Shown here in pieces: positions 31,935-41,179 of a DNA stretch of 64,000 nt. The notes beneath the pieces were generated by a model, which saw nothing but the letters and a program-made list of their open reading frames with translations, did no database searches and was not told the DNA's origin. The stretch's first letter is position 1; each line of letters begins with the position of its first letter. The position numbers and the translations under genes were made by a program. The stretch lies in NCBI RefSeq assembly GCF_900111895.1, contig NZ_FOKB01000004.1, positions 62,001 to 126,000 of the forward strand, given 5' to 3'. The DNA is from Pseudomonas simiae (lineage in GTDB: Bacteria > Pseudomonadota > Gammaproteobacteria > Pseudomonadales > Pseudomonadaceae).

Positions 31935-33191
31935 TTGAGTTCGCAGAAAACCGTGACCGTTACACCGCCCAACTTCCCCCTCAATGGCAAGGTCGCGCCC
32001 CCCGGCTCCAAATCCATTACCAACCGTGCCCTGCTGCTTGCCGCGCTGGCCAACGGCACCAGCCGCCTCAGCGGCGCGCTCAAGAGCGACGACACCCGCC
32101 ACATGTCCGTAGCCCTGCGCCAGATGGGTGTAACCATCGACGAGCCGGACGACACCACCTTCGTCGTCACCGGCCAAGGCAAACTGCAACTGCCGTCGCA
32201 ACCACTGTTCCTCGGCAACGCCGGCACCGCCATGCGCTTCCTCACCGCTGCCGTCGCCACCGTGGAAGGCACCGTGGTGCTGGACGGCGATGACTACATG
32301 CAAAAACGCCCGATCGGCCCGCTGCTGGCAACCCTCGGCCAGAACGGCATCCTGGTCGACAGCCCCACCGGCTGCCCACCGGTCACCGTACACGGCGTCG
32401 GCAAGATCAAGGCCAAGCGTTTCGAGATCGACGGCGGCCTGTCCAGCCAATACGTATCGGCCCTGCTGATGCTCGCGGCCTGTGGCGAAGCGCCGATTGA
32501 AGTGGCGTTGACCGGCAAGGACATTGGTGCCCGTGGCTACGTGGACCTGACCCTGGACTGCATGCGCGCCTTCGGTGCCCAGGTTGAAGCGGTCGACGAC
32601 ACCACCTGGCGCGTGGCCCCCACCGGCTACACCGCCCACGACTACCTGATCGAACCCGACGCCTCCGCCGCGACCTACCTGTGGGCCGCTGAAGTGTTGA
32701 CCGGTGGCCGCATCGACATCGGCGTGGCCGCCCAGGATTTCACCCAGCCGGATGCCAAGGCCCAGGCCGTGATCGCGCAGTTTCCAAACATGCAAGCCAC
32801 AGTCGTCGGCTCGCAGATGCAGGACGCCATCCCGACCCTGGCGGTACTCGCCGCGTTCAACAACACCCCAGTGCGCTTTACCGAGCTGGCCAACCTACGG
32901 GTCAAGGAGTGCGACCGCGTCCAGGCCCTGCATGACGGCCTGAACGAGATCCGCCCGGGCCTGGCGACCATCGAAGGCGACGACCTGCTGGTGGCCAGCG
33001 ATCCGGCCCTGGCCGGCACCTCGTGCAACGCGCTGATCGACACCCACGCCGACCACCGCATCGCCATGTGCTTTGCGCTGGCGGGGTTGAAAGTCGCGGG
33101 GATCCGCATCCAGGACCCGGACTGCGTCGCGAAGACCTATCCTGAATACTGGAAGGCCTTGGGCAGTCTTGGGGTTCAGTTGAGCTATTAA
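31935..33191 (+). CDS. aroA: 3-phosphoshikimate 1-carboxyvinyltransferase (EPSP synthase)
   Basis: A 418-residue enzyme joining shikimate-3-phosphate and phosphoenolpyruvate in the shikimate pathway. Motifs seen: PPGSKSITNRALLLAAL (residues about 22-38), LFLGNAGTAMRFLTAA (91-106), MQKRPIGPLL, SSQYVSALLML and NLRVKECDRV. The start is taken at the TTG at 31935, behind AGGAG; an upstream in-frame TTG at 31914 lacks a site. At the position of E. coli Pro101 the residue is Phe (F102). Pseudomonads usually have EPSP synthase fused to prephenate dehydrogenase, so this free-standing copy may be a second isozyme. Confidence 0.92.
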   Translation: MSSQKTVTVTPPNFPLNGKVAPPGSKSITNRALLLAALANGTSRLSGALKSDDTRHMSVALRQMGVTIDEPDDTTFVVTGQGKLQLPSQPLFLGNAGTAMRFLTAAVATVEGTVVLDGDDYMQKRPIGPLLATLGQNGILVDSPTGCPPVTVHGVGKIKAKRFEIDGGLSSQYVSALLMLAACGEAPIEVALTGKDIGARGYVDLTLDCMRAFGAQVEAVDDTTWRVAPTGYTAHDYLIEPDASAATYLWAAEVLTGGRIDIGVAAQDFTQPDAKAQAVIAQFPNMQATVVGSQMQDAIPTLAVLAAFNNTPVRFTELANLRVKECDRVQALHDGLNEIRPGLATIEGDDLLVASDPALAGTSCNALIDTHADHRIAMCFALAGLKVAGIRIQDPDCVAKTYPEYWKALGSLGVQLSY

Positions 33192-33223
33192 AGGGGCGGC
33201 GTCGGAATGGGGAGGCACTGCAC

Positions 33224-33613
33224 ATGACAATTCGCCAACCCTGCCCACCCGGCGCCTGCGTCTGCGACCGCGAGCAACTGCTGCAAGCGCCTGGTGCCGA
33301 CCTGCGCATTCTCAACCTGACGCGACAGGAAGAGAGAAAACTGCTCGACCGGCTGGAAGACCTCAAGAGCCTGCAAGACCTGGAGCACATGCAGCAGCGG
33401 ATGTACGAACTTTTGGGCATCCGCGTGCACGTGGCCCCCGGCCATACCGAGGTCAAGAGCATGCGCGGTATCCAGATCGTGATCGACGAGCTGCCGGGCA
33501 TGTGCCGCAAGACCCGCCAATCCATCCCGGCAGCCATCCGCCGGGGCATGGAGAAACGTCCGGAAATCGCCTACCGCCTGCTTGACGCCCACGACCTGTT
33601 TCGCGAAGGTTGA
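33224..33613 (+). CDS. Conserved hypothetical protein
   Basis: A 129-residue protein with GGGGAGG upstream. The N-terminus holds PPGACVCDREQLL, with two close cysteines. The centre is a charged helix (RQEERKLLDRLEDLKSLQDL). The rest contains GIRVHVAPGHTEVKSMRGIQ and a basic C-terminus. I have seen similar short proteins only as hypothetical in Pseudomonas. No function is assigned. It lies 32 bp after aroA, possibly cotranscribed. Confidence 0.75.
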   Translation: MTIRQPCPPGACVCDREQLLQAPGADLRILNLTRQEERKLLDRLEDLKSLQDLEHMQQRMYELLGIRVHVAPGHTEVKSMRGIQIVIDELPGMCRKTRQSIPAAIRRGMEKRPEIAYRLLDAHDLFREG

Positions 33614-33614
33614 A

Positions 33615-34214
33615 TCAACCCGCCACGGTTTCGGTTTCGAACAGCCCTTTGCCCAAGGCCCTGGCCTTGTCCAGATGCGCCTGCGCCGCGCCGCTTTCCG
33701 ACTCCAGCAACAACGCCGACGTCACCACCTGCGCGCCACAGTAATCAAAGATCCCGTAGTCAATTTGCGTGCGCATCGCGTTGGCGTAGCCGTGTCGATC
33801 AAACGCATCGGCGTCCGCTGCACCCAGCGCCAGCAGATGCACCCGCAAGTGCCGCAGCTTTTTCACCACCGGGGTGTCGGGGCCGTAATCGATGGCCCAG
33901 CCGTTGACGAAGACGCGGTCGATCCAGCCCTTGAGCAGGCCCGGCAGCGACCACCAATAAATCGGGAATGCCAGCACCAGCGCATCGGCGCGGTCGATGC
34001 GGGCCTGTTCGGCCAACACGTCGGCCGGAGGCGTGGCGCGGGTACGGTGCACTAAGTGATCGGCGGCGGCGTAGCGCGGGTCGAAACCTTCCGCGGCAAT
34101 GTCGGCGATTTCGAAGGTGTGGCCCGATGCAGTAAGGCCGGCTGACACCTGCGCAGCCACGCTATGGGTGAGGGATTGCGGGTCGTGATGAGCAACAACG
34201 ATGAGTGCGTGCAT
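33615..34214 (-). CDS. NAD(P)H-dependent flavodoxin-fold quinone reductase
   Basis: A 199-residue protein of the DT-diaphorase-like family (KefF/MdaB/YwrO type): LIVVAHHDPQSLTHSVA for FMN binding at the N-terminus, ADALVLAFPIYWWSLPGLLKGWIDRVF near residue 75 in two blocks, then LLALGAADADAF. It would reduce quinones or electrophiles by two electrons. It is divergent from a TetR regulator with repeated sites between them, so it is probably repressed until its inducer appears. Confidence 0.87.
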   Translation of the reverse strand: MHALIVVAHHDPQSLTHSVAAQVSAGLTASGHTFEIADIAAEGFDPRYAAADHLVHRTRATPPADVLAEQARIDRADALVLAFPIYWWSLPGLLKGWIDRVFVNGWAIDYGPDTPVVKKLRHLRVHLLALGAADADAFDRHGYANAMRTQIDYGIFDYCGAQVVTSALLLESESGAAQAHLDKARALGKGLFETETVAG

Positions 34215-34245
34215 GACATTGACTCCCTTTGGGGTTAGCCTAGGC

Positions 34246-34270
34246 TTAAGTTACGATTAGTAAGTTACTT
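34246..34270. promoter_or_regulatory. Candidate TetR operator
   Basis: Two copies of TAAGTTAC lie 14 bp apart (34247 and 34261), with a TTAC-5-GTAA inverted repeat between and the palindrome AAGTTACTT at the second. They fall in the 69-bp gap between the divergent quinone reductase and TetR genes. Repetition is seen; binding is inferred. Confidence 0.45.
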
Positions 34271-34283
34271 TTGGTATATAAGC

Positions 34284-34877
34284 ATGTCAAGCAGCGAATC
34301 CACCTCCCCCCGCCGTCGCCTGTCCCGTGAAGATCGCCTGCGCCAACTCTTGGAGGTGGCCTGGCAACTGGTGCGCGATGAAGGCACCGAAGCCCTGACC
34401 CTTGGCCGCCTGGCGGAGTTGGCGGGCGTGACCAAGCCGGTGGTGTACGACCATTTCGTCACCCGTGCCGGGTTGCTGGCGGCGCTGTATGAGGACTTCG
34501 ATGCGCGACAGGATCAGGTCTTCGCCAACGCCATCGCGGCCAGTGGCGACACGCTGGAAGAGCGTGCCTGGGTGATCGCCGAATCCTATGTGGATTGCGT
34601 TTTATTGCAGGGTCGGGAAATCCCGGGGGTGATTGCGGCCCTTAGCAGCTCGCCGGAGCTGGAAGCACTCAAGCGCCAGTACGAGGCGATCTTCCTCGAT
34701 AAATGCCGCGACGCGCTGTCGCCCTTCGGCCGCGTGTCCCAGGCGGGACTGCGCGGCATGCTGGGCGCTGCGGAGGCGCTGTCCCAGGCGGCAGCCAGCG
34801 GCGAGATCAGCCGTGAAGAGGCGAAGCAGGAGTTGCTGGCGACCATCCTCGCGATGGTCAATCGCAGTCGCATGTGA
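34284..34877 (+). CDS. TetR-family transcriptional regulator
   Basis: A 197-residue protein. The N-terminal helix-turn-helix is LTLGRLAELAGVTKPVVYDH (about residues 38-57), followed by a variable ligand-binding domain with a C-terminal helical end. It lies divergent to the quinone reductase gene, so it most likely controls that gene and itself. Confidence 0.88.
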   Translation: MSSSESTSPRRRLSREDRLRQLLEVAWQLVRDEGTEALTLGRLAELAGVTKPVVYDHFVTRAGLLAALYEDFDARQDQVFANAIAASGDTLEERAWVIAESYVDCVLLQGREIPGVIAALSSSPELEALKRQYEAIFLDKCRDALSPFGRVSQAGLRGMLGAAEALSQAAASGEISREEAKQELLATILAMVNRSRM

Positions 34878-34990
34878 ATAACGTCTGACAGGCGAGGAAT
34901 AAACCGGCACGGCGGGCGTGTCATTACCGATGACGGTGTTGGCGGCAACGGCAACCTGGCCAAGCCGTAAGGCCAATGCGGGATTGTCTT

Positions 34991-35659
34991 TCAGCCCCGA
35001 TCCTGTAGAAACAGCTGCACCCGGCGCGCCAGTTGATCAAGGTGCCGATCGCGTTGTTTCTCGGCATCCACCATGGCGCGCTTGCCGTGCTTTTGCAGCA
35101 GGTAGGTATGAATCTGCCGCACTTCCAATGAGCGGTAGATCGACGCCACATCCAGCACGCCCATCAAGCCCTCCGTGCCGTAGTCCCGCGTGTTCATCAG
35201 CACCTGGGTACCCCGCGCACCGCGCACTTGGAAACCCATGCCCTCGAACGCCGGCACCTTCTCCACTGAGCACGCCAGTTCCGCATGGGGATAGCGGCTC
35301 AACACGTCACCCATCATTGCGCGCGCCACACCTTGACGCCGGTAACCGACCTGTACCGCCATGAACGCAATGCCGCAGGCCTCCGAATCGTCCTTCACCG
35401 GCAGGTACAGGCAAAAGCCGATGAGTTTTTCCGCTTCCATCGCCACCACCAACTCGACGGCGATGCCTTTGGCGCCGTTCAGCGCCTCCAGGTAAAGGTG
35501 CACCTCAAAGCCAATGGCGTACTGGTAGATGTTGTACAACAGGTTGCTCGGCGGCAGCGCCACGCTGCTGATATCGGTGAGGTTGTCCACCACCATCTGC
35601 AGGATCTGAGCATTGATGGGCTCGGGGCACGGCGTGGTGTAGCGGGTAAGGCTGAACAT
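34991..35659 (-). CDS. GNAT-family acetyltransferase
   Basis: A 222-residue protein. The acetyl-CoA binding stretch VQVGYRRQGVARAMMGDVLS (about residues 108-127) fits the GNAT motif Q/RxxGxG/A. The flanking part has IAVELVVAMEAEKLIGFCLY. The C-terminal 60 residues are charged and helical. The start at 35659 follows AGGA; the upstream extension is not needed. It lies 20 bp downstream of the LysR gene on the same strand. The substrate is unknown. Confidence 0.8.
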   Translation of the reverse strand: MFSLTRYTTPCPEPINAQILQMVVDNLTDISSVALPPSNLLYNIYQYAIGFEVHLYLEALNGAKGIAVELVVAMEAEKLIGFCLYLPVKDDSEACGIAFMAVQVGYRRQGVARAMMGDVLSRYPHAELACSVEKVPAFEGMGFQVRGARGTQVLMNTRDYGTEGLMGVLDVASIYRSLEVRQIHTYLLQKHGKRAMVDAEKQRDRHLDQLARRVQLFLQDRG

Positions 35660-35679
35660 GCAAATTCCTGGGTTTAACG

Positions 35680-36588
35680 TCAAGGCAGCGCCGATTGTAC
35701 CTGTTGCAGCCCACACACCTCACGCAAACATCCGCGCAACCAGCGATGGGCCAGGTCGGCATCCAACCTGGGATGCCAGAGCATCGCCACGGTGAAGGTG
35801 GGCAACGTCAGCGGCAATGCAAAGCGGTGCAGGCCCTCGGTTTGATGGGCGGTGTAGCGTTCCGGCACGCTGGCGATCAAGTCAGTGTCTCGGGCCAAGG
35901 CGATGGCAGCGGCGAAACCGGCGACAATGGTAGTGATCTGTCGCGTGAGGCCCTGGGATTCAAGTAAGTCGTCGATCTGGCCTCGATCCTGGCCCCGTCG
36001 GGATACGTAGACGTGCTGACCTGCGGCATAACGCTCGACGCTGACGTCACCCCGGCTGAGGGGGTGACCACTGCGCACAACGCCGACCAGGCGATCGCGA
36101 AACAGCGCCTGGGTCAGCACTTCCGGGCCGGCAGTGGGGTCGACCACCCCGGTCTCCAGGTCGACGCTGCCTTCGCGTAGCAAAGTGCTGTCCTTGTCGG
36201 CCTTGTGGATGAACCGCAAGCGCACGCCGGGCGCGTCCCTCGCGGCGCGGGCCAGCAATGCCGGACCGAAATTTTCGACAAACTCTTCGCTGGTACGCAG
36301 GGTGAAGGTGCGCGTCACATGGTTCATATTCAGGGATTGCACGGGGCGCAGCACGGCATTGGCCTCTTGCACCAGACGACTGACCTGATCACGCAACTCC
36401 AGCGCCCTGGGCGTGGCCACCAGGCCGCGACCCGCGCGTACCAGCAAGGGGTCGCCGGTGGTTTCGCGCAAACGGGCCAAGGCTCGGCTCATGGCCGAAG
36501 GACTCAGACGCAGGCGTTTGGCCGCAGCCGCAACACTGCCTTCGGCGAGCAGCACATCCAGGGTGATCAGCAGATTGAGATCGGGCAT
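35680..36588 (-). CDS. LysR-family transcriptional regulator
   Basis: A 302-residue regulator. The helix-turn-helix region GSVAAAAKRLRLSPSAMSRA (about residues 17-36) is followed by LARLRETTGDPLLVRAGRGL and a co-inducer domain. The ATG at 36588 has AAGGAG seven bases upstream. It is divergent from the MFS exporter (start 36702), which is the usual sign of direct control; the 113-bp gap should hold the binding sites. Confidence 0.9.
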   Translation of the reverse strand: MPDLNLLITLDVLLAEGSVAAAAKRLRLSPSAMSRALARLRETTGDPLLVRAGRGLVATPRALELRDQVSRLVQEANAVLRPVQSLNMNHVTRTFTLRTSEEFVENFGPALLARAARDAPGVRLRFIHKADKDSTLLREGSVDLETGVVDPTAGPEVLTQALFRDRLVGVVRSGHPLSRGDVSVERYAAGQHVYVSRRGQDRGQIDDLLESQGLTRQITTIVAGFAAAIALARDTDLIASVPERYTAHQTEGLHRFALPLTLPTFTVAMLWHPRLDADLAHRWLRGCLREVCGLQQVQSALP

Positions 36589-36701
36589 CAGCACTCCTTA
36601 TATGGCGTCGGGTGCACGTATTAACTGCACACCATGCGTCTTCCGCCATGTTAAGCCACACCGTAGATTTGTGACAGTTGCCTTCATTCAAGGAATTGTC
36701 C

Positions 36702-37916
36702 ATGCAAAGCACCTCACGTGGCAGCCTCGTCAGCCTGTCCCTGGCCATGTTGCTGGCCTCCCTGGGCACCAGTATCGCCAATGTCGCGCTGCCCAGCCTG
36801 ACGCGGGCGTTTGATGCCTCTTTCCACGCCGTGCAATGGGTGGTGCTGGCCTATCTGCTGGCAATCACGGCGGTGATTGTCAGCGCCGGACGTCTGGGCG
36901 ACCGGTTCGGACGGCGGCGGTTGTTGCTCGCCGGTTTGCTGCTGTTTGCCGTGGCGTGCGGGTTGTGCGGCATGGCGTCGTCCCTGGCGTGGCTGATTGC
37001 AGCGCGCGTCGTGCAAGGCCTCGGCGCAGCAGTGATGATGGCCATGGCCCTGGGCATGGTCGGTGACACCGTCACCAAGGCGCGTACCGGCCGGGTGATG
37101 GGTTTGCTGGGCACGATGTCGGCCGTTGGCACCGCGATGGGGCCCAGTGTCGGCGGCGTGTTGCTGAGTGTGTGGGGCTGGCAGGCGATCTTTCTGGTTG
37201 GCGTGCCATTGGGATTGGTGGCGGTCGCCCTTGCCTGTTGCTATTTGCCGGTTGATCGGCCCCACGCGCGCTCCTCGGCCGGCTCAGGTTTCTGGCCATC
37301 ATTAAAAGATGCGTCGTTGCGCACCGGGTTGGTCATGAGTGCCCTGGTGGCCGCTGTGATCATGGCCACGTTTGTGGTCGGCCCGTTCTACTTGTCCCGA
37401 GGACTGGGACTCGATCCCGAATGGATGGGCTTGGTCATGGCGGTCGGCCCCTGCGTCGCGGCCATCACCGGCGTACCGGCCGGCAGGCTCACCGACCGCC
37501 TCGGCAGCCCGCGCATGACGCTGGCCGGCCTGGGCATGATGGCCTGTGGCGCCCTGCTGCTGTCCTGCGCTTGGGGTCTATTCGTCTATTTGGGCGCCTT
37601 GGTGATCCTGACCACCGGCTACAGCCTGTTCCAGGCCGCCAACAACACTGCCGTGATGGGCGACGTGGAGGGCGCGCGTCGTGGCACGGTGTCGGGCCTG
37701 TTAAACCTGTCACGCAACCTGGGGCTGATCGTCGGCGCCTGGGCATTGGGGGCGGTGTTCGCCTGGGCCAGCCCGGATGTCACCCGCGCCCTTCCCCAAT
37801 CCGTGGCCTATGGCCTGCATACAACGTTCAGCGTGGCATTGGGCTTGATCCTGCTGGCCAGCGTGATGGCATGGCGCCGCTTTGCTGCTTTCAACGGCCT
37901 CCAGAACATCCATTGA
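36702..37916 (+). CDS. MFS drug-exporter-type transporter
   Basis: A 404-residue membrane protein with about 12 hydrophobic helices. Features include the MFS motif A (GRLGDRFGRRRLLLAG, about residues 61-76), the antiporter motif C-like VGTAMGPSVGGVLLSVWGW, and a C-half motif A copy (GRLTDRLGSPRMTLAGLG). This is the drug:H+ antiporter type. Start behind AAGGAA. The LysR gene upstream probably controls it. Substrate unknown. Confidence 0.88.
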   Translation: MQSTSRGSLVSLSLAMLLASLGTSIANVALPSLTRAFDASFHAVQWVVLAYLLAITAVIVSAGRLGDRFGRRRLLLAGLLLFAVACGLCGMASSLAWLIAARVVQGLGAAVMMAMALGMVGDTVTKARTGRVMGLLGTMSAVGTAMGPSVGGVLLSVWGWQAIFLVGVPLGLVAVALACCYLPVDRPHARSSAGSGFWPSLKDASLRTGLVMSALVAAVIMATFVVGPFYLSRGLGLDPEWMGLVMAVGPCVAAITGVPAGRLTDRLGSPRMTLAGLGMMACGALLLSCAWGLFVYLGALVILTTGYSLFQAANNTAVMGDVEGARRGTVSGLLNLSRNLGLIVGAWALGAVFAWASPDVTRALPQSVAYGLHTTFSVALGLILLASVMAWRRFAAFNGLQNIH

Positions 37917-37997
37917 GGCAAAAAAACAAAAAAGGCGTTGCGCCAGACCGGGTTACATCGCGCATCATGGGCACTTTCAAGCTCAAGGGTAACGTCC

Positions 37998-38849
37998 ATG
38001 CGCGTTCTGTCATTGATGATGGGTCTTACGACGCTGGCCGCCAGTACGGTGTTCTGCGCCAGCGCGATGGCGAATGAAGAAAGTCAGTTGGTACAAGAGA
38101 TCAACCAATACCGCAGCCAGGTGCAGCGCTGCGGCGACCAGGGTTCCCAGGAACTGCCACCGCTGACCAGCGATACGCGGCTGGTGCTGCCGGCCACCAA
38201 TGTCGGTGACCTGCAGCAGGCGCTGGCGCGGGCCGCGTACCCGATGGTCAACGTGCAGGCCATCAGCCTGTCCGGCCCCAAGGATGCCCAGGCAGCCATG
38301 AAGGCCGTGCGCGAAAGCTTCTGCCGCGTGGTGCTGGATCCACAATTTGTCGATATCGGCGTGAGCAACAGCGGCCAGGACTGGCGCATCGTGCTCGCCC
38401 GCCCACTGCTCACCAGCGGCCTGGGCGACTGGCAGACCGAAGGCCGGCAGGTGCTGAACCTGATCAACACCGCGCGTTCGCAGCCGCGCCAGTGCGGCAC
38501 CCAGGCCTTTACCGCGACCACACCATTGTCCTGGAACGAAGACCTGGCCAGCGCTGCCAACAGCCACACGCGCAACATGGCCAATGGCAATTTCTTTGAC
38601 CACCTCGACCATGACGGCCGTACCCCTGGCGACCGTGCCGAACTGGCGGGATACATCGCGAAGAACATCGGCGAGAACATCGCCGCCGGCCTGGATACCC
38701 CACGCAAAGTCGTGGATGGCTGGCTGGCCAGCCCGGCCCATTGCGCCAACCTGATGAACCCGCAATTCCGTGAACTGGGCGCGGCGTATGCCATGGACCC
38801 GAAGAGTGATGCAGGGATTTACTGGACGGGGGTTTTCGGCGCGCAATAA
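37998..38849 (+). CDS. Secreted CAP/SCP-domain protein
   Basis: A 283-residue protein with a signal peptide (MRVLSLMMGLTTLAASTVFC, cleavage after ASAMA). An N-terminal part of unknown type with cysteines is followed by a CAP domain from about residue 150: VLNLINTARSQPRQCG, LSWNEDLASAANSHTRNMA and KNIGENIAAGLDTPRKVVD. The family's His and Glu residues are present (HTRN, GEN). Role of bacterial CAP proteins is largely unknown. It acts in the periplasm or outside. Confidence 0.88.
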   Translation: MRVLSLMMGLTTLAASTVFCASAMANEESQLVQEINQYRSQVQRCGDQGSQELPPLTSDTRLVLPATNVGDLQQALARAAYPMVNVQAISLSGPKDAQAAMKAVRESFCRVVLDPQFVDIGVSNSGQDWRIVLARPLLTSGLGDWQTEGRQVLNLINTARSQPRQCGTQAFTATTPLSWNEDLASAANSHTRNMANGNFFDHLDHDGRTPGDRAELAGYIAKNIGENIAAGLDTPRKVVDGWLASPAHCANLMNPQFRELGAAYAMDPKSDAGIYWTGVFGAQ

Positions 38850-38998
38850 GTCAATGTGCAGGTCGATCAAACGGTTGCAGCATCAAATCGCCATCTCATG
38901 GATAATGGCGCTGAACTTGGCAGCGGTCATTCCGGTCTGTTGATAGTTAACCTGACTTCAGGCGTTCGACAGGCGGTGGCAAACAAGGTGTTCTCGCG

Positions 38999-41176
38999 AT
39001 GAATTGGCTGCAAAGCAGCAGCGACATGGCTGAGCGGGTTCGCCTGCATGATTGGGCAAGCTCGCCCCTGGGGCCGCTGGAGCAGTGGCCGGATGTGCTC
39101 AAGACCACCGTGGCGCTTTGCCTCGCCTCAAGCTTCCCCCAATCCATTGTGTGGGGGCCGCAATTGACCATGCTGTACAACGACGCCTTCATCCCGATTC
39201 TGGGGGACAAGCCCTATGCGCTGGGCCGCCCGTTCAGCGAGGTGTGGCATGAGGCTTGGGCAGACATCGGCCCCATCGCCAATGCGGCGTTCGAGGGGCA
39301 TGCCACCTACATCGAGAACTTCCCCCTGCTGATCGAGCGCGGCAACGGTTCCGAGCAGGCGTACTTCACCTTTTGCTACAGCCCGATCCGCGACCCTCAA
39401 GGCAGGGTCGTGGGCATGCTCGACACCGTTACGGAAACCACCGCCACCGTGTTCCTCGCCCGCCGCCTGGCCGTGCTGGATGCCGTGGGCAGTGCGGTGG
39501 CCAATGCCACCGACGCCGAAACCATCATGTCCACCACCACACGCCTGCTGGCTGAGCACTTGCAGGTGTCCAACTGCGCTTACGCGGACATGGACGCCGA
39601 CGAAGACGGCTTCACCATTCGCGGCAATTGGGCGGCACCGGGCTCGCCCAGCATTGTAGGGCGCTACAGCCTCGCCTCGTTCGGCGCACGGGCAGTGCGG
39701 CAGTTGCGCGCGGGTGAGCCACTGGTGGTTGAGGACAACCGGGTGGAGTTCCCACCCGAGGAAGCCGCCAGCTATCAGGCCCTGGACGTCCTGGCGACGG
39801 TGTGTTTCCCACTGATCAAGGACGGCCGCCTGACCGCCTTGATGGCGGTGCATCACAAGAAGGCGCGCGTCTGGTCACCCTACGACCTGGCGCTGGTAGG
39901 CGAAGTCACCGAACGCTCCTGGGCCCATATCGAACGGGTACGCGCCGACGCCGCCGTACGCGAAGGCCTAGCGGCGTTCACCGAGCTGAATGCCACCCTC
40001 GAACAGCGTGTAATGGAGCGCACTGCCGCCCTCACCCAGGCCGAAGCCGCGCTGCACCAGTCGCAGAAACTCGAAGCCATCGGCCAATTGACCGGTGGCG
40101 TTGCCCATGACTTCAACAACCTGCTGACCATCATTCGCTCGTCGGTCGACTTTCTGCGCCAGCCCGGGCTTTCCGAAGAGCGGCGCCAGCGCTACATGAG
40201 CGCTGTTTCCGACACCGTCGAGCGCGCCAGCAAGCTCACCAGCCAACTCCTCGCGTTCGCCCGGCGCCAACCGCTCAACCCGGAAGTCTTCGATGCGGGC
40301 CAGCGGGTCAAGAACATTGGCGAAATGCTTGAAAGCGTCACCGGCGCACGCATCCACGTGCAGGTGCAACTGCCCGAGCACCCTTGCCATGTGCGGGTGG
40401 ACGCCAGCCAGTTTGAAACCGCGCTGATCAATATCGCCCTTAATGCCCGGGATGCGATGGAGGGTCAAGGCACCCTGACCCTGCGCGTGGTCACTGTCGA
40501 AGCAATGCCAAGGATCCGGGGCGATGCGGAAGCCCGACAACCGTTTGTGAGCATTTCCCTGGCCGATACCGGCAGCGGTATTCCTGGCGACGCCGTCGAA
40601 CGCATTTTCGAGCCGTTCTTTACCACCAAGGCCGTAGGCAAAGGCACCGGGCTGGGACTGTCCCAGGTATTCGGCTTTGCCAAGCAGTCCGGGGGCAACG
40701 TAGAAGTCGTCAGCACCCCAGGGCAAGGCTCGGTCTTTACGCTATACCTGCCAGAGGCGACGCCACAGGCGCTACCTGACGAGCAACCGCAGCAAGGCCC
40801 TGCGCCCACGCACGATGCCGCGCAACGCCACATCCTGATCGTGGAAGACAACCTCGAAGTGGGCCGCTTCGCCACCCAGATCCTCCAGGATCTGGGCTAC
40901 CAGACCACTTGGGCCACCAACGCGGAGCAGGCCCTCGCCTTGGCCGGCACGGACGCCCTGGCGTTCGATGGCGTTTTTTCGGATGTGGTGATGCCCGGTA
41001 TGACCGGCGTAGCCATGGCGAAAGTACTGCGGCAACGGCGCGCGGACTTGCCGGTGGTGCTCACGTCCGGCTACAGCGAGGAACTGGCCGACAGCGGTTA
41101 CGAAGGGTTTGAGTTCCTGCCCAAGCCCTACTCCGCCGACCAGGTTGCCCGGGCGCTCGCCAAGGCGATGCCCTGA
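38999..41176 (+). CDS. Hybrid sensor histidine kinase (PAS-GAF-HK-REC)
   Basis: A 725-residue soluble sensor with no membrane helix. The N-terminal PAS-like domain (about 1-150, ASSPLGPLEQWPDVLKTTVA) is followed by GAF (about 160-310). A HisKA region carries HQSQKLEAIGQLTGGVAHDF with phospho-acceptor H370. The ATPase domain (about 480-590) has IALNARDAM and TGLGLSQVFGFAKQSGG, and a C-terminal receiver has D662 in FSDVVMPGMTG. The receiver output would pass phosphate to another protein not seen nearby. The signal is unknown. Confidence 0.9.
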   Translation: MNWLQSSSDMAERVRLHDWASSPLGPLEQWPDVLKTTVALCLASSFPQSIVWGPQLTMLYNDAFIPILGDKPYALGRPFSEVWHEAWADIGPIANAAFEGHATYIENFPLLIERGNGSEQAYFTFCYSPIRDPQGRVVGMLDTVTETTATVFLARRLAVLDAVGSAVANATDAETIMSTTTRLLAEHLQVSNCAYADMDADEDGFTIRGNWAAPGSPSIVGRYSLASFGARAVRQLRAGEPLVVEDNRVEFPPEEAASYQALDVLATVCFPLIKDGRLTALMAVHHKKARVWSPYDLALVGEVTERSWAHIERVRADAAVREGLAAFTELNATLEQRVMERTAALTQAEAALHQSQKLEAIGQLTGGVAHDFNNLLTIIRSSVDFLRQPGLSEERRQRYMSAVSDTVERASKLTSQLLAFARRQPLNPEVFDAGQRVKNIGEMLESVTGARIHVQVQLPEHPCHVRVDASQFETALINIALNARDAMEGQGTLTLRVVTVEAMPRIRGDAEARQPFVSISLADTGSGIPGDAVERIFEPFFTTKAVGKGTGLGLSQVFGFAKQSGGNVEVVSTPGQGSVFTLYLPEATPQALPDEQPQQGPAPTHDAAQRHILIVEDNLEVGRFATQILQDLGYQTTWATNAEQALALAGTDALAFDGVFSDVVMPGMTGVAMAKVLRQRRADLPVVLTSGYSEELADSGYEGFEFLPKPYSADQVARALAKAMP

Positions 41177-41179
41177 GCC

